A stretch of DNA of 64,000 bases from Pseudoalteromonas sp. NC201. Its GTDB lineage: Bacteria > Pseudomonadota > Gammaproteobacteria > Enterobacterales > Alteromonadaceae. This document shows, one piece after another, positions 37,948 through 48,966 of the stretch. The DNA is taken from contig NZ_CP022522.1 of assembly GCF_002850255.1 (NCBI RefSeq), positions 2,665,125 through 2,729,124 on the forward strand, in the 5' to 3' direction. Numbering within the stretch: position 1 is the stretch's first letter; each line of letters begins with the position of its first letter. The position numbers and the translations under genes are program-made. The notes beneath the pieces were generated by a model, which saw nothing but the letters and a program-made list of their open reading frames with translations, was not told where the DNA came from and searched no databases.

Positions 37948-39858
37948 TTATTGCTGCTCTGTGACCTGTAACTGTGGTCTTTTCACTTCAGACTTAGCTT
38001 CAAGTGCTGCTAGTAGCTCAAGATAGTTTTTGTTTGCATAAGAAGCCGTGATTGACTGCTTCTGCTGCGCATCAACTTTGCCATCAACTTCAGGCGTGGT
38101 TACAGACTTCAGCACCACAAATGCCGAGTCACCATTACCAAGCTCTACAAGTGCAGATTCTGTTTCTGCTACACCAGGCTGAGGCAATTTAAATGCTTCT
38201 GCTGCGATAGCTGGCGGTACGTCGTAGCTACGACGCTTAAGCTCAGTCACGCTTTTCACTTCGATATTTTGTGCTTTGGCAATCTCAGCTAAAGTAGAAC
38301 CACCTTGTAGTTGCTCAAATAGTGACTGTGCTTTCTCTGCAATTAATGTCGACGCTTTTTCATTGCTCAACTGCGTTTTGATCTGCGCGCTGACTTCCTC
38401 AAGTGGCTTCGTCGCTGCCGCTTTATGCTCAGCAACACGAACCACCACGATATGCTCTGGTGCAACTTCTAACACTTCAGAGTTTACGCGGTCTTCTAGC
38501 AGCTCTGGCGTGAAGATAGTATTGCTTATCGCTGGTGAATTCAGTGGCTCAGGAAGCGCATTACGACTTACCAGCTCAGTTGATTTGATTTCAACGCCAG
38601 CGGCTTCAGCAGCGTCTTGTAGCGAGTCAGCCATTTCAAAAGCAAGTTCAGCTACACGGGTTTGCTTTTGATAGAACGCATCGATCTTAGCTGCTTTTTC
38701 AAGCTCTGCACGAAGGTTGTCTTTTACGTCTTCAAAAGATTGCGCTTGTTGGCGTTGAATGTCCGTTAGCTTGATAATGTGAAAACCAAACTCAGATTCA
38801 ACCACTTCAGATACATCACCTACCGCGGCAAGAGCAAATGCTGCATCTTCAAACGCCGGATCCATCATGTCCCTTTCAATCCAATCTAGATCACCGCCAA
38901 GCTCAGCGCTCACCACGTCGTCAGATTTTTCTTCTGCAACAACGGCAAAGTCAGCACCGTTATTCAATTCAGCCAGAATTTCATCTGCTTTTTGTTTAGC
39001 GGCTTCAGCATCTTCGCTTGCATCAACAAGAATGTGTGACACGCGGCGTCTTTCAGGTTCAAGATATTGGTTTTTTTGCTCTTCGTAATACGTTTTTAAC
39101 GCTTCCTCAGTAACTGGTTCTGCAGGCGCTAAATCTTCAGCTTTTAGCTCGATATAGTTAACCGCCACCAATTCTGGAGCTTGAAACTGAGTTTGATTCA
39201 AGTCGTAATAGTTCTGAACTTCTTCATCTGATACTGACACTTCATCTTTCACCAACTCTTTGCTTAATACCGCATAGTCGATAGCACGAGTTTGTTGCTG
39301 TAGCGCAATAGATTGCTGAAGTTCGTTTTTCAGTACAAAATCAGTGCCAGCAACTGCAGAGATTAACTGCGCACGAGTCATCTCGTCACGAAGATATTCA
39401 CGGAAGCTATCTGGCTGGAAGTTCATTTGACGGATAACTTGTAAGTAACGGTCGTTACTGAATTCTCCACCAATTTGAAAATATGGCATTTCAACAATCG
39501 CTTTTTTAACCTGCTCATCGCTCACACGAAGACCAAGCTCTTTAGCTAATTGAGTTTGTAATTCTTGTTGTACTAATTGATCAACAACACCTTGGCGAAT
39601 TTGCGCCATATAATTAGGATCGGCTGCAATCTGTGCAAAGTATTCGCCAAACTGTTGCTCTAGTCGTGCGCGTTCATTTGAGTAAGCACGAGAAAACTTG
39701 GTTTGTGAAATCTTTACTCCGTTCACTTCTGCGACAGGCTGCTCTGTGGTTTGACCTAGGTAACCACCGATCCCTGCTAACGCAAAAGATAAGATGACTA
39801 AACCTAATACGATTTTAGCCGCCGGGCCTTGCGAGCCTTCTCTGATCTTTTCAAGCAT
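37948..39858 (-). CDS. ppiD: PpiD, membrane-anchored periplasmic chaperone
   Basis: 636 aa. One N-terminal transmembrane anchor (IVLGLVILSFALAGIGGYLG, residues 17-36), a SurA-type N-terminal chaperone region and a parvulin-like domain at about residues 270-360 (RRVSHILVDASEDAEAAKQKAD ... ELGGDLDWIERDMMDPAFEDAAF ... SEFGFHIIKLTDI). It assists proteins leaving the SecYEG translocon. It lies downstream of hupB and lon on the same strand, the same order as in E. coli. Confidence 0.95.
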   Translation of the reverse strand: MLEKIREGSQGPAAKIVLGLVILSFALAGIGGYLGQTTEQPVAEVNGVKISQTKFSRAYSNERARLEQQFGEYFAQIAADPNYMAQIRQGVVDQLVQQELQTQLAKELGLRVSDEQVKKAIVEMPYFQIGGEFSNDRYLQVIRQMNFQPDSFREYLRDEMTRAQLISAVAGTDFVLKNELQQSIALQQQTRAIDYAVLSKELVKDEVSVSDEEVQNYYDLNQTQFQAPELVAVNYIELKAEDLAPAEPVTEEALKTYYEEQKNQYLEPERRRVSHILVDASEDAEAAKQKADEILAELNNGADFAVVAEEKSDDVVSAELGGDLDWIERDMMDPAFEDAAFALAAVGDVSEVVESEFGFHIIKLTDIQRQQAQSFEDVKDNLRAELEKAAKIDAFYQKQTRVAELAFEMADSLQDAAEAAGVEIKSTELVSRNALPEPLNSPAISNTIFTPELLEDRVNSEVLEVAPEHIVVVRVAEHKAAATKPLEEVSAQIKTQLSNEKASTLIAEKAQSLFEQLQGGSTLAEIAKAQNIEVKSVTELKRRSYDVPPAIAAEAFKLPQPGVAETESALVELGNGDSAFVVLKSVTTPEVDGKVDAQQKQSITASYANKNYLELLAALEAKSEVKRPQLQVTEQQ

Positions 39859-39951
39859 TTATTGTTTCTCTTATCTAAGTCAAAGCACTAAAGCACTTTG
39901 TGTTTGCTAGATTTGGGTTAAGCATTACACCAATCAGATTAGTGATGGTAT

Positions 39952-39984
39952 AAAAAAAGCGTATCTTAGCAGATACGCCTTTTA
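39952..39984 (-). terminator. Terminator of hupB
   Basis: AAAAAAAGCGTATCT-tagc-AGATACGCCTTTT hairpin (minus-strand T-run after the stem), between hupB and ppiD. Confidence 0.8.
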
Positions 39985-40031
39985 TCTTGAAGCAGTTCGC
40001 GATGACTCTGCACCGCCTAATTCAAATTGAA

Positions 40032-40304
40032 TTAGTTTACTGCGTCTTTAAGCGCTTTACCCGCTTTGAAAGATGGGATGTTAGCTGCTGCGATTTGAAT
40101 AGTCTCACCAGTTTGTGGGTTACGACCAGAACGTGCAGCACGCTCGCGCACTGAGAAAGTACCAAAACCTACAAGTGCAACAGAGTCACCGTCTTTTAGT
40201 GCACCCGTTACAGACTCAATGAATGAATCTAGCGCACGACCAGCAGCCGCTTTAGAAATGTCAGCATCAGCTGCGATTTGATCGATTAATTGAGATTTAT
40301 TCAC
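40032..40304 (-). CDS. hupB: DNA-binding protein HU-beta
   Basis: 90 aa from a GTG start at 40304. The upstream ATG reading would add ten residues with no HU counterpart, whereas GTG has GAGG eight bases before it and begins (M)[27 protein letters not shown], which is HU-like from the first residue. The DNA-binding arm motif [22 protein letters not shown] is intact. HU is the abundant nucleoid protein. lon lies upstream. Confidence 0.97.
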   Translation of the reverse strand: MNKSQLIDQIAADADISKAAAGRALDSFIESVTGALKDGDSVALVGFGTFSVRERAARSGRNPQTGETIQIAAANIPSFKAGKALKDAVN

Positions 40305-40520
40305 AATATCATCCTCTTCCATAGTTATTGTCAAAAGTTACTTCTTACTGGTAACTTTTGCTATTCATTTAGAGACATCACAGCGACTCTCTAATTCTCG
40401 AAATCTTTCTCAAGCCTAGTGATTACGGGGCTTCCGAACCAGTAGGCTTGAATACAGTGCCTAACTTAACACACCTTTTAGATTTGAAAAGCCTTTTCAC
40501 TCAATTTTTTGGCTTTTTTC

Positions 40521-42878
40521 TTAGTTTTTTTGCGATTCCACACTAAAACTGTCTATTGGGTGCGCTAACGCCAGTGATAATACCTCATCAATCCATGACA
40601 CCGCATGAATATCAAGCCCTTCAAGAACATTCTCAGGAATTTCCTTTAAGTCACGCTCGTTCTTTTTCGGTATTAAAACTCGTTTAATTCCACCACGGTG
40701 CGCTGCCAATAATTTCTCTTTCAGACCACCGATAGGCAGAACTTCACCACGCAAGGTTATTTCACCTGTCATCGCGACATCTGCACGTACTGGATTGCCA
40801 GTGAGGCTTGACACTAAGCCCGTTACCATCGCAATACCGGCGCTCGGACCGTCTTTCGGCGTTGCACCTTCAGGAACATGAACATGAATATCACGTTTCT
40901 CGTAGAAATCGTCATTAATGCGTAGTTTGTCAGCACGGTTGCGCACAACCGTCATTGCCGCCTGAATTGACTCTTGCATCACATCGCCCAGCGAGCCGGT
41001 GTAAGCAAGTTTGCCTTTACCTGGTACTGCCGCACATTCGATAGTGAGTAAGTCACCCCCTACTTCCGTCCATGCAAGCCCGGTAACTTGACCAACTCTA
41101 TCGCCGTCTTCCGCCTTGCCGTAATCGTGACGTTGTACACCTAAGAAGTCTTCAAGATTTTCTTGGTTAATCGCAACTTGCTTAACATTTTTATCTAGCA
41201 AGATGTTCTTAACGGCTTTTCGGCACAACTTAGAAATTTCGCGCTCTAGATTACGTACACCCGCTTCACGCGTGTAGTAGCGGATAATGCCAATGATCGC
41301 ACTGTCTTCTATATTGATTTCAGACTCTTTTAATCCATTGCGTTTCACTTGCTTTGGAATTAAGTGCTGCTTGGCAATATTTAGCTTTTCGTCCTCGGTG
41401 TAACCAGAAAGGCGAATGACTTCCATACGGTCTAATAATGGACCTGGAATGTTAAAGCTATTAGAAGTCGCAACAAACATAACATCAGACAGATCGTAGT
41501 CCACTTCTAAATAGTGGTCTGCAAAGTTGCTATTTTGCTCTGGATCTAACACTTCTAGTAGAGCCGATGCAGGATCGCCACGCATATCCGATGACATCTT
41601 ATCGATTTCATCCAACAAGAAAAGCGGGTTCTTTACGCCAACTTTCGACATGCTTTGGATCAATTTACCCGGCATTGAGCCAATATAAGTTCGTCTGTGT
41701 CCGCGAATTTCAGCTTCGTCGCGCACGCCACCGAGCGCCATACGTACGTACTTACGGCCAGTCGAACGCGCGATAGATTGACCTAAACTGGTTTTACCAA
41801 CGCCTGGAGGACCAACCAAGCATAATATAGGACCTTTAAGCTTATTGGTGCGCTGCTGTACCGCTAGATACTCGATAATGCGGTCTTTCACTTTCTCAAG
41901 ACCATAATGATCGGCATCTAGTATCTTTTGTGCACCAGCTAGGTCTTTTTTCACCTTTGAGCGTTTTTTCCAAGGTACATTGATCATCGTCTCAATGTAC
42001 GAGCGCACAACTGTCGCCTCTGCAGACATAGGTGACATCATTTTAAGTTTGTTAAGCTCTGAAAGCGCTTTTTCTTCCGCTTCTTGCGGCATATTCGCTT
42101 CGCTAATACGCTTTTTCAGGGCTTCAAATTCGTCAGGAACATCATCCAGCTCACCAAGCTCTTTCTGAATAGCTTTCATTTGCTCATTCAGATAGTACTC
42201 TCGTTGGGATTTCTCCATTTGCTTTTTAACGCGTGAGCGGATCTTCTTCTCTACTTGAAGTAAATCGATCTCGCCTTCCATCAACGCCATCAAATACTCG
42301 AGACGCTCAGTCACATCGTTAATTTCTAGCACCTTTTGTTTTTCAGGTACTTTAATTGGCATATGAGCAGCCATCGTATCCGCTAAGCGTGCAGCTTCAT
42401 CGATACCCGATACCGAAGTTAGTACTTCTGGTGGGATCTTTTTATTTAGCTTCACATAGCCTTCGAACTGGCTAATTGCGCTGCGAACTAATATGTCTTG
42501 CTCTTGCTCATCCACATCCTGAGATGGAATGTACTGAGCTTGCGCCAAGAAATATTCGTCTGTAATTAGAAACTCATCTATTTTTGCGCGTTGAGTACCT
42601 TCAACTAGCACTTTCACTGTGCCATCAGGTAGTTTGAGTAACTGTAGTACCGTTGCAATGGTACCAGTCTGATAGACATCATCAGTGCTTGGGTCATCAA
42701 CTGAGGCGTCTTTTTGCGCAACTAAAAAGATTTGCTTGTCATTGTCCATCGCAGCTTCTAGGCATTTTATTGATTTTTCTCGACCTACAAACAGCGGGAT
42801 CACCATATGCGGATACACCACTACATCGCGTAGCGCTAGCACAGGAATTTCTACTCGATCCGTTCTTTCAAGCGTCAT
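40521..42878 (-). CDS. lon: ATP-dependent protease Lon
   Basis: 785 aa from ATG 42878; a reading seven codons longer exists but the shorter one fits E. coli Lon. N-terminal substrate domain, AAA+ module with Walker [10 protein letters not shown], and C-terminal protease domain with the Ser of [13 protein letters not shown] (near 680) and the Lys near 720 of the catalytic dyad. It degrades misfolded and regulatory proteins. A sigma-32-type promoter lies 44-72 bases upstream. Confidence 0.97.
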   Translation of the reverse strand: MTLERTDRVEIPVLALRDVVVYPHMVIPLFVGREKSIKCLEAAMDNDKQIFLVAQKDASVDDPSTDDVYQTGTIATVLQLLKLPDGTVKVLVEGTQRAKIDEFLITDEYFLAQAQYIPSQDVDEQEQDILVRSAISQFEGYVKLNKKIPPEVLTSVSGIDEAARLADTMAAHMPIKVPEKQKVLEINDVTERLEYLMALMEGEIDLLQVEKKIRSRVKKQMEKSQREYYLNEQMKAIQKELGELDDVPDEFEALKKRISEANMPQEAEEKALSELNKLKMMSPMSAEATVVRSYIETMINVPWKKRSKVKKDLAGAQKILDADHYGLEKVKDRIIEYLAVQQRTNKLKGPILCLVGPPGVGKTSLGQSIARSTGRKYVRMALGGVRDEAEIRGHRRTYIGSMPGKLIQSMSKVGVKNPLFLLDEIDKMSSDMRGDPASALLEVLDPEQNSNFADHYLEVDYDLSDVMFVATSNSFNIPGPLLDRMEVIRLSGYTEDEKLNIAKQHLIPKQVKRNGLKESEINIEDSAIIGIIRYYTREAGVRNLEREISKLCRKAVKNILLDKNVKQVAINQENLEDFLGVQRHDYGKAEDGDRVGQVTGLAWTEVGGDLLTIECAAVPGKGKLAYTGSLGDVMQESIQAAMTVVRNRADKLRINDDFYEKRDIHVHVPEGATPKDGPSAGIAMVTGLVSSLTGNPVRADVAMTGEITLRGEVLPIGGLKEKLLAAHRGGIKRVLIPKKNERDLKEIPENVLEGLDIHAVSWIDEVLSLALAHPIDSFSVESQKN

Positions 42879-42921
42879 TATGTTCTCTTCGCACTTCAAT
42901 TAATTTTGGGAATACTGAGCT

Positions 42922-42950
42922 ATATGGGGATAACGCAGATAAAGTTCAAT
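42922..42950 (-). promoter_or_regulatory. Sigma-32 (heat-shock) type promoter of lon
   Basis: Minus strand: ATTGAAC (42950-42944), a 14-base spacer, then CCCCATAT (42929-42922). The heat-shock consensus is CTTGAAA, 11-16 bases, CCCCATnT; the -10 half is a perfect match. It would place transcription start near 42915. Confidence 0.7.
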
Positions 42951-43130
42951 AGTTTATAGTAATCCGCATCAAGTAGAGATCAATTTAACGTATAAAAAGC
43001 TTAGTTTTGACACTCAATTTACCGTGGTGAAATGTATGAAATATTCACCCTAAAAACTTGTCTCGCTATTGCCCTTTATTGTTATAGCAATTTGACTATA
43101 TTGGTTTCTATCTGATGTGGACTAAGAAAT

Positions 43131-43156
43131 AAAAAGGAGCGCTAGGCTCCTTTTTT
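43131..43156 (-). terminator. Terminator of clpX
   Basis: Minus strand AAAAAAGGAGCctagcGCTCCTTTTT: compact stem with a T-run, ending 16 bases after the clpX stop. Confidence 0.85.
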
Positions 43157-43171
43157 CAATCTCATACTGAG

Positions 43172-44455
43172 CTATTCAGACGCCGCCTTTTCTTTACCGT
43201 TATTTTCGTAAATCATAATAGGGTCTGATTCGCCTTTGATCACCGTTTCATCAATGACGACTTTACTCACTTCTTCTAGTGAAGGAAGCTCATACATAGT
43301 ATCAAGCAGTACGCCTTCGACAATCGAACGCAGACCACGGGCACCCGTTTTACGCTCCATCGCTTTATGAGCAATCGCTCGTAGCGCATCTTCACGGAAT
43401 TCAAGGTCAACACCTTCCATCTTAAATAGCGCCGCGTATTGCTTAGTGAGTGCATTTTTCGGCTCATTTAGGATTTCAATTAGTGCTTCTTCGTCCAGTT
43501 CAGTCAAAGTTGCAACTACAGGCAAACGACCAATAAATTCAGGAATTAAGCCGTACTTAACTAAATCTTCAGGCTCTACGTCTTTAAACGTTTCGCTTAA
43601 TGAGCGCTCAGAGTCTTTAGATTTAACTTCAGCACCAAACCCAATTCCGGTATTTTTTGTACTGCGCTGCTCGATGACTTTATCTAAGCCTGCAAACGCA
43701 CCACCACAGATAAACAAGATCTTAGAAGTATCTACTTGTAAAAACTCTTGTTGCGGGTGCTTTCTACCACCTTGTGGCGGAACAGATGCAACCGTGCCTT
43801 CAATCAGTTTTAGTAGTGCTTGTTGTACACCTTCACCTGACACATCACGGGTAATTGATGGGTTGTCAGATTTTCTTGAAATTTTGTCGATTTCGTCAAT
43901 GTAAACAATACCACGCTGTGCTTTCTCAACGTCGTAATCACATTTTTGCAGAAGCTTTTGAATGATGTTTTCAACATCTTCCCCCACATAACCGGCTTCG
44001 GTTAATGTCGTTGCATCTGCCATGGTGAACGGAACGTCAAGTAAACGTGCAAGCGTTTCCGCTAGAAGGGTTTTACCACTACCCGTTGGACCAATTAGTA
44101 GAATATTACTCTTGCCAAGTTCTACATCACCTTTACCACCTTGGTTACGCAGGCGCTTGTAGTGATTATAAACCGCAACAGACAAGACTTTTTTAGCGTG
44201 GTCTTGACCTATCACATAATCATCTAAGTGATTTCTGATCTCTTTTGGCACAGGTAATTTATCAGACGCGTCATGCTTAGGCGCAATATCTTTGATTTCT
44301 TCCCTAATGATGTCGTTACAAAGTTCAACGCACTCGTCACATATATAGACAGATGGACCGGCAATTAACTTACGAACTTCATGCTGGCTCTTACCGCAAA
44401 ATGAGCAGTAGAGTAGCTTGCTATTCTTATCGCCGTCTGTTGGAGTGTCTGACAT
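43172..44455 (-). CDS. clpX: ClpX, ATPase subunit of ClpXP
   Basis: 427 aa. N-terminal zinc-binding domain with C17, C20, C39 and C42. The AAA+ module has Walker A GPTGSGKT, Walker [11 protein letters not shown] and the pore/RKH-type loops. It unfolds substrates and feeds ClpP. clpP lies 122 bases upstream on the same strand, so they probably form one operon with tig upstream. Confidence 0.97.
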   Translation of the reverse strand: MSDTPTDGDKNSKLLYCSFCGKSQHEVRKLIAGPSVYICDECVELCNDIIREEIKDIAPKHDASDKLPVPKEIRNHLDDYVIGQDHAKKVLSVAVYNHYKRLRNQGGKGDVELGKSNILLIGPTGSGKTLLAETLARLLDVPFTMADATTLTEAGYVGEDVENIIQKLLQKCDYDVEKAQRGIVYIDEIDKISRKSDNPSITRDVSGEGVQQALLKLIEGTVASVPPQGGRKHPQQEFLQVDTSKILFICGGAFAGLDKVIEQRSTKNTGIGFGAEVKSKDSERSLSETFKDVEPEDLVKYGLIPEFIGRLPVVATLTELDEEALIEILNEPKNALTKQYAALFKMEGVDLEFREDALRAIAHKAMERKTGARGLRSIVEGVLLDTMYELPSLEEVSKVVIDETVIKGESDPIMIYENNGKEKAASE

Positions 44456-44577
44456 TCAGCTACCTCATTCAATTGCTGTTATCTCTAGATAACATCGTAT
44501 TTCTTTTAACTATACCAAAGAAATTTGGCTTTGGCACAGTAGAAGCCAATGAATTCAATTCATCGGCTAATTCATAA

Positions 44578-45195
44578 TCACTTAAGCTCTCGACGAGAGT
44601 GAACCGCATCAATCAGACCATATTCTAACGCTTGATCTGCAGTCATAAAGTTGTCTCGGTCTGTGTCATGCGCAACCACATCATAAGGTTGACCGGTGTG
44701 ATCCGCCATTAAGCGATTCAATTTTTCTTTGATCGCCAAGATTTCACGAGCATGAATTTCAAAATCAGAAGCCTGACCTTGGAAACCACCTAAAGGTTGG
44801 TGGATCATCACACGCGAGTTCGGCAAGCAATAACGTTTACCTTTAGCACCGCCAGATAGCAAAAATGCTCCCATACTCGCAGCCTGACCAACACAAACCG
44901 TACTAACGTCAGGCTTGATAAAGTTCATCGTGTCGTAGATTGACATTCCAGCAGTCACAGAACCACCTGGCGAGTTGATATACAAGAATATATCTTTGTC
45001 AGGGCTTTCTGATTCCAAGAACAGCATCTGCGCCACAATTAGATTGGCCATATGGTCTTCGACTTGACCTGTTAAGAAAATAATACGGTCTTTTAACAGT
45101 CGTGAGTAAATATCATAAGAACGCTCGCCTTTAGCCGTTTGCTCCACGACCATAGGTACTAACGCATTGATTGGATCGATCATACCATCATTCAT
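44578..45195 (-). CDS. clpP: ClpP, proteolytic subunit
   Basis: 205 aa. Serine protease with Ser107 ([11 protein letters not shown]), His132 ([10 protein letters not shown]) and the Asp in HDTDRDNFM. Forms two stacked heptameric rings with ClpX or ClpA. The N-terminus ([20 protein letters not shown]) includes the usual short propeptide. Lies between tig and clpX. Confidence 0.97.
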   Translation of the reverse strand: MNDGMIDPINALVPMVVEQTAKGERSYDIYSRLLKDRIIFLTGQVEDHMANLIVAQMLFLESESPDKDIFLYINSPGGSVTAGMSIYDTMNFIKPDVSTVCVGQAASMGAFLLSGGAKGKRYCLPNSRVMIHQPLGGFQGQASDFEIHAREILAIKEKLNRLMADHTGQPYDVVAHDTDRDNFMTADQALEYGLIDAVHSRRELK

Positions 45196-45528
45196 GTTTT
45201 TTATTCCTTATTAGCACAGAATCTATTGCCTATTCGCAGCAACTTTCATTGGACTTAGCGCGGTCCATAAAAACATTCTGTGATCGGTGTTTAGGCTAAT
45301 ACTTTTTTGAGCGAATTGAAACGAGTAGATATAACTGTATCAGTAATACTCAACGAAACCTGACTCGTAAAATAAGTATAGCTAATAAAATAAGCCATGC
45401 CTCAAGATATAAGTACTTAATGCTTCAATATCAAGGCTTAAAAACAAAAATGGCCCGAATTCTCTATTAGAGTAACTCGAGCCATTTAAACTTCAGCTTA
45501 GCTGTAAGTCAATGATTTCTTCAAAGAC
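45196..45528. other. Intergenic tig-clpP stretch (333 bp)
   Basis: Holds the tig terminator hairpin (45448-45488) and presumably the clpP promoter. I looked for a sigma-32 promoter before clpP and saw none that fits well. No coding sequence recognised. Confidence 0.6.
45448..45488 (-). terminator. Terminator of tig
   Basis: On the minus strand AAATGGCTCGAGTT... pairs with ...AATTCGGGCCATTT followed by TTGTTTTT. The stem has a mismatch but a good T-run, about 40 bases past the tig stop. Confidence 0.65.
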
Positions 45529-46833
45529 TTATTGAGCAGCCTGTGGATTCATGATGTCGTCGAATGACTTTTCAACATCAGAAACAGATGCAGCAGCAAG
45601 TACAGCTTCAACTGCTAGCTCTTCCATCGCAACGTTGCGCATTTGCTGCATTAGTTGATCGTTTGCTTTGTAGTATTCAACTACTTCACTTGGATCTTCG
45701 TATGCAGAAGCAACTGTATCGATTAGTTCAGCAACTTTATCTTCATCAACTTTGATGTCGTTCGCTTTGATCACTTCACCTAGTAGTAGGCCAGTTTTCA
45801 CGCGAGTTACCGCTTGCTCGTGGAATAGCTCTGCAGGAAGCTCAGGCATGTTTTGAGCGTTGCCGCCAAAACGTTGTGCTGCTTGTTGACGAAGTGCGTC
45901 GATTTCTTGGTCGATTAGCGCTTTTGGCACTTCAACTTCGTTAGTTTCTAGAAGACCTTTGATCGCTTGATCTTTCACGTTAGCTTTAACCGCTTGGTTT
46001 AGCTCACGCTCCATGTTCTTCTTAACTTCTTCTTTAAGTGCGTCAACACCACCTTCAGCAACACCAAACTTAGTTGCGAACTCGTCAGTTAGTTCAGGAA
46101 GCTCTTGAACTTCAACTTTCTTCACAGTGATTGTGAATTGAGCCGCTTTACCTTTTAGGTTTTCAGCGTGGTATTCTTCAGGGAAAGTTACGTCAGAAAC
46201 AACTTCTTCACCTGCTTTTTTACCAACGATACCGTCTTCGAAACCTGGGATCATACGACCTTGACCAAGCTCTAGAGGGAAATCTTCAGCTTTACCGCCT
46301 TCGAACTCTTCACCGTCGATTGTACCAACGAAATCAACCGTTACACGGTCTTTTTCGCCAGCTGCAGCATCACTCTCAGTCCAAGAAGCGTGTTGCTTAC
46401 GAAGCGTTTCAAGCATGTTCGCTAGGTCTTCATCAGTGACAGAAACTGCAGGTTTCTCAACCGCGATTTTGTCTAGATCTTTAAGTTCAACTTCTGGGTA
46501 TACTTCAAAAGTTGCATCGAATTCTAGATCTTTACCTGCTTCTAGTGACTTAGGAGCAAAAGATGGTGCGCCTGCAGGGTTGATTTTCTCAGCAATGATT
46601 GCTTCGATATAGTTACGCTGCATCAGATCGCCAGCAACTTCTTGACGTACAGCCGCGCCGTAACGCTTAGTGATGATTGACACTGGAACCTTACCAGGGC
46701 GGAAGCCATCGATACGCTGTGTTCTTGACAGTTTTTGTAGGCGTTTTTTAACTTCAGTCTCAACGTTCTCTGCAGGAACGGTGATGGTCAGACGGCGCTC
46801 AAGGCCTTGAGTCGTCTCAACAGAAACTTGCAT
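45529..46833 (-). CDS. tig: Trigger factor
   Basis: 434 aa. N-terminal ribosome-binding signature near [22 protein letters not shown] (about residues 37-58), a central FKBP-like isomerase domain (about residues 150-245: [44 protein letters not shown]) and the C-terminal cradle. It chaperones nascent chains at the ribosome exit. First of tig-clpP-clpX. Confidence 0.97.
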   Translation of the reverse strand: MQVSVETTQGLERRLTITVPAENVETEVKKRLQKLSRTQRIDGFRPGKVPVSIITKRYGAAVRQEVAGDLMQRNYIEAIIAEKINPAGAPSFAPKSLEAGKDLEFDATFEVYPEVELKDLDKIAVEKPAVSVTDEDLANMLETLRKQHASWTESDAAAGEKDRVTVDFVGTIDGEEFEGGKAEDFPLELGQGRMIPGFEDGIVGKKAGEEVVSDVTFPEEYHAENLKGKAAQFTITVKKVEVQELPELTDEFATKFGVAEGGVDALKEEVKKNMERELNQAVKANVKDQAIKGLLETNEVEVPKALIDQEIDALRQQAAQRFGGNAQNMPELPAELFHEQAVTRVKTGLLLGEVIKANDIKVDEDKVAELIDTVASAYEDPSEVVEYYKANDQLMQQMRNVAMEELAVEAVLAAASVSDVEKSFDDIMNPQAAQ

Positions 46834-46993
46834 GATTTACCTCAATCTTCATTTTTGGGCGACAAAGCGCCTTCCTTACTAACAAGACAACCATCATGCT
46901 TTTTATGGGCCTTCGGCTAAATTGCCAAACTCTCCGTTGCATGTGACGCTTGTTGCCTGCCCTACGGGCACTACGTTAATTAATAGACGCGGC

Positions 46994-47021
46994 ATTATAA
47001 CCTATTCAACGACGGAGTCGA
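46994..47021 (-). promoter_or_regulatory. Sigma-70-type promoter of tig
   Basis: Minus strand TCGACT (47021-47016), 16-base spacer, TATAAT (46999-46994). The -10 is perfect, the -35 has two mismatches to TTGACA. The leader of about 150 bases contains a small TGCCC/GGGCA hairpin at 46956-46968. Confidence 0.5.
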
Positions 47022-47110
47022 GCAATCAGGTTAAATAATTAGGCATATTGGTGCTAATTGATTAAAAGTTAGTAAATTTGAAATAAAGGACTGAAATACT
47101 AGAGAGAAAG

Positions 47111-47187
47111 TGGTCGGCGATGCAGGATTTGAACCTGCGACCCCTTGGACCCAAACCAAGTGCGCTACCAAGCTGCGCTAATCGCCG
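47111..47187 (-). tRNA. tRNA-Pro(UGG), copy 1 on the map
   Basis: 77 bases including encoded CCA. Acceptor CGGCGAT pairs with ATCGCCG, discriminator A. The anticodon arm CTTGG-TTTGGGT-CCAAG gives anticodon TGG, and the T-loop is GTTCAAATC. Identical to the copies at 47209 and 47523. It is the last gene of the operon in transcription order. Confidence 0.97.
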
Positions 47188-47208
47188 AACATATATATTT
47201 TGTAGAAG

Positions 47209-47285
47209 TGGTCGGCGATGCAGGATTTGAACCTGCGACCCCTTGGACCCAAACCAAGTGCGCTACCAAGCTGCGCTAATCGCCG
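47209..47285 (-). tRNA. tRNA-Pro(UGG), copy 2 on the map
   Basis: 77 bases including CCA, identical to the neighbouring copy 21 bases away. Anticodon TGG in TTTGGGT. Tandem duplication within the operon is the likely origin. Confidence 0.97.
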
Positions 47286-47304
47286 ACTAATTTTGGTATG
47301 TAGA

Positions 47305-47381
47305 TGGGGCGACTGATGGGACTTGAACCCACGACAACCGGAATCACAATCCAGGGCTCTACCAACTGAGCTACAGCCGCC
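47305..47381 (-). tRNA. tRNA-His(GUG)
   Basis: 77 bases counting the encoded extra 5' G(-1), which pairs with the discriminator C and identifies tRNA-His. Acceptor GCGGCTG pairs with CAGTCGC (one G-U pair). Anticodon loop TTGTGAT with GTG. CCA is encoded. Confidence 0.97.
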
Positions 47382-47404
47382 ACTACATGTGGATTAAAAT
47401 AAGA

Positions 47405-47481
<77 letters not shown>

Positions 47482-47522
47482 AAACTCGTAAACATCTTCA
47501 TGCTACATTCTTATTTTAAAAG

Positions 47523-47599
47523 TGGTCGGCGATGCAGGATTTGAACCTGCGACCCCTTGGACCCAAACCAAGTGCGCTACCAAGCTGCGCTAATCGCCG
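47523..47599 (-). tRNA. tRNA-Pro(UGG), promoter-proximal copy
   Basis: 77 bases including CCA, identical to the two copies downstream. It is the first gene after the stable-RNA promoter at 47661-47689. Confidence 0.97.
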
Positions 47600-48018
47600 A
47601 CTGTGACCTTGGAGAACTAAGAACCTTTTTATCGGTGAGTCCTCGTTGGCAACGGGGTGCATAATAGTGATTTGCCCGAAGTAGGTCAAATATTTTTTTT
47701 AGTTTTTGTTTCAACTGCCTAATTTTGCCACAAATTGTTGATAAAACAGCTGACTTAAACAATTTTTGAGCGGTTCTTGTAGAACCGATCATGAAAACCT
47801 TTGCTTTTACGCAATGCAAACTTGGCGGGCTGGCTGTTTTTTGAGAAAATAGCGGGCAAATGTCCTCCTTTGTTGTAACTAAAGGGACATATAAATAGAG
47901 CGACCCCATTTTCATCTTTATTAAGCAATCATTTCATCAATACATGAAAGTGCTTGTATAGAAGAATTTAAAGGCTCTATCATCGTTCAAGTTTTTTAAC
48001 CCTTAATATAGGTCAATC
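47600..48018. other. Intergenic tRNA operon - folD stretch (419 bp)
   Basis: Contains the tRNA operon promoter (47661-47689, minus strand) and leader. The rest should include the folD promoter. A 112-codon minus-strand reading at 47577-47915 overlaps the tRNA and is not credible as a gene. Nothing else recognised. Confidence 0.6.
47661..47689 (-). promoter_or_regulatory. Stable-RNA promoter of the tRNA operon
   Basis: Minus strand TTGACC, 17-base spacer, TATTAT, followed by the GC-rich discriminator GCACCCCG. That discriminator is the hallmark of stringently controlled rRNA/tRNA promoters. About 55 bases upstream of the first tRNA. Confidence 0.8.
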
Positions 48019-48873
48019 ATGACGGCAAACATCATTGATGGCAAAGCTATCGCGAAACAAGTTCGTTCTACTGTTGCACAACGAGTTCAAGACAGACTAG
48101 CGCAAGGTCTAAGAGCGCCAGGCTTGGCTGTGGTATTAGTAGGCCAGGATCCCGCGAGCCAAGTTTATGTTGGTTCAAAGCGTAAAGCCTGTGAAGAAGT
48201 CGGATTTGTTTCTAAATCTTTCGACTTACCAGGTGACACAAGCGAAGAGCAATTACTTGCGCTTGTTGATGAGCTTAATGCAGATCCTGAAGTTGATGGG
48301 ATCTTAGTACAATTGCCGCTACCTGAAGGCCTAGACGCAGAAAAAGTGTTAGAGCGTATTGATCCTCATAAAGACGTCGACGGCTTTCACCCATATAACG
48401 TAGGTCGTCTTGCCCAAAGAATGCCAGCACTGAGACCTTGTACGCCAAAAGGGATCATCACCCTACTCGACTCTACCGGTGTGCGTTATAAAGGCATGCA
48501 TGCTGTTGTGGTTGGTGCTTCAAACATCGTTGGTCGTCCTATGTCGCTAGAACTATTACTTGCCGGTTGTACTACAACCGTTTGCCATAAATTTACGCAA
48601 GACTTGGAAGCTCACGTTCGTCGCGCCGATCTATTAGTTGTGGCGGTTGGTAAACCTGAGTTTATTCCAGGCGACTGGGTTAAAGAAGGCGCGATTGTCA
48701 TCGATGTAGGCATTAATCGCTTAGAATCTGGCAAACTGGTAGGTGACGTGCAATACGACATCGCAGAACAAAACGCGAGCTTCATTACCCCAGTGCCAGG
48801 TGGTGTGGGCCCAATGACCGTCGCGAGCTTAATCGAAAATACGCTAGAAGCGTGTGAAAAATATCACAGTTAG
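48019..48873 (+). CDS. folD: FolD, methylene-THF dehydrogenase/cyclohydrolase
   Basis: 284 aa bifunctional enzyme. It interconverts 5,10-methylene-, methenyl- and 10-formyl-tetrahydrofolate with NADP. Catalytic motifs include [14 protein letters not shown] (active-site Lys), [14 protein letters not shown] and [14 protein letters not shown]. The start follows AATATAGGTCAATC. Confidence 0.97.
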   Translation: MTANIIDGKAIAKQVRSTVAQRVQDRLAQGLRAPGLAVVLVGQDPASQVYVGSKRKACEEVGFVSKSFDLPGDTSEEQLLALVDELNADPEVDGILVQLPLPEGLDAEKVLERIDPHKDVDGFHPYNVGRLAQRMPALRPCTPKGIITLLDSTGVRYKGMHAVVVGASNIVGRPMSLELLLAGCTTTVCHKFTQDLEAHVRRADLLVVAVGKPEFIPGDWVKEGAIVIDVGINRLESGKLVGDVQYDIAEQNASFITPVPGGVGPMTVASLIENTLEACEKYHS

Positions 48874-48893
48874 CATATGTTAAAATAGCACTT

Positions 48894-48920
48894 AGCCGCC
48901 ATAACTGTGCGGCTTTTTAT
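48894..48920 (+). terminator. Terminator of folD
   Basis: AGCCGCC-ataactgt-GCGGCT followed by TTTTTATTATT, 20 bases after the folD stop. Confidence 0.8.
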
Positions 48921-48966
48921 TATTCAATGAAAACTAGCCACTCTAAAAATAACACTGACAATACTC

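Noticed and set aside
39920..39951. Imperfect palindrome CACCAATCAGATTAGTGATGGTAT between ppiD and hupB as a second MITE copy
   Set aside because: Only a short partial match to the ends of the 58133 element and no second terminal repeat; it may just be part of the leader.
44532..44547. TGGCACAGTAGAAGCC, a sigma-54-like element on the plus strand with GG-10-GC spacing
   Set aside because: It points antisense into the clpX-clpP gap with no plus-strand gene to serve, and its -12 lacks the TT before GC. Chance match is likelier.
47577..47915. 112-codon minus-strand open reading overlapping a tRNA
   Set aside because: It runs into tRNA-Pro and across the tRNA promoter, and its composition is not protein-like.
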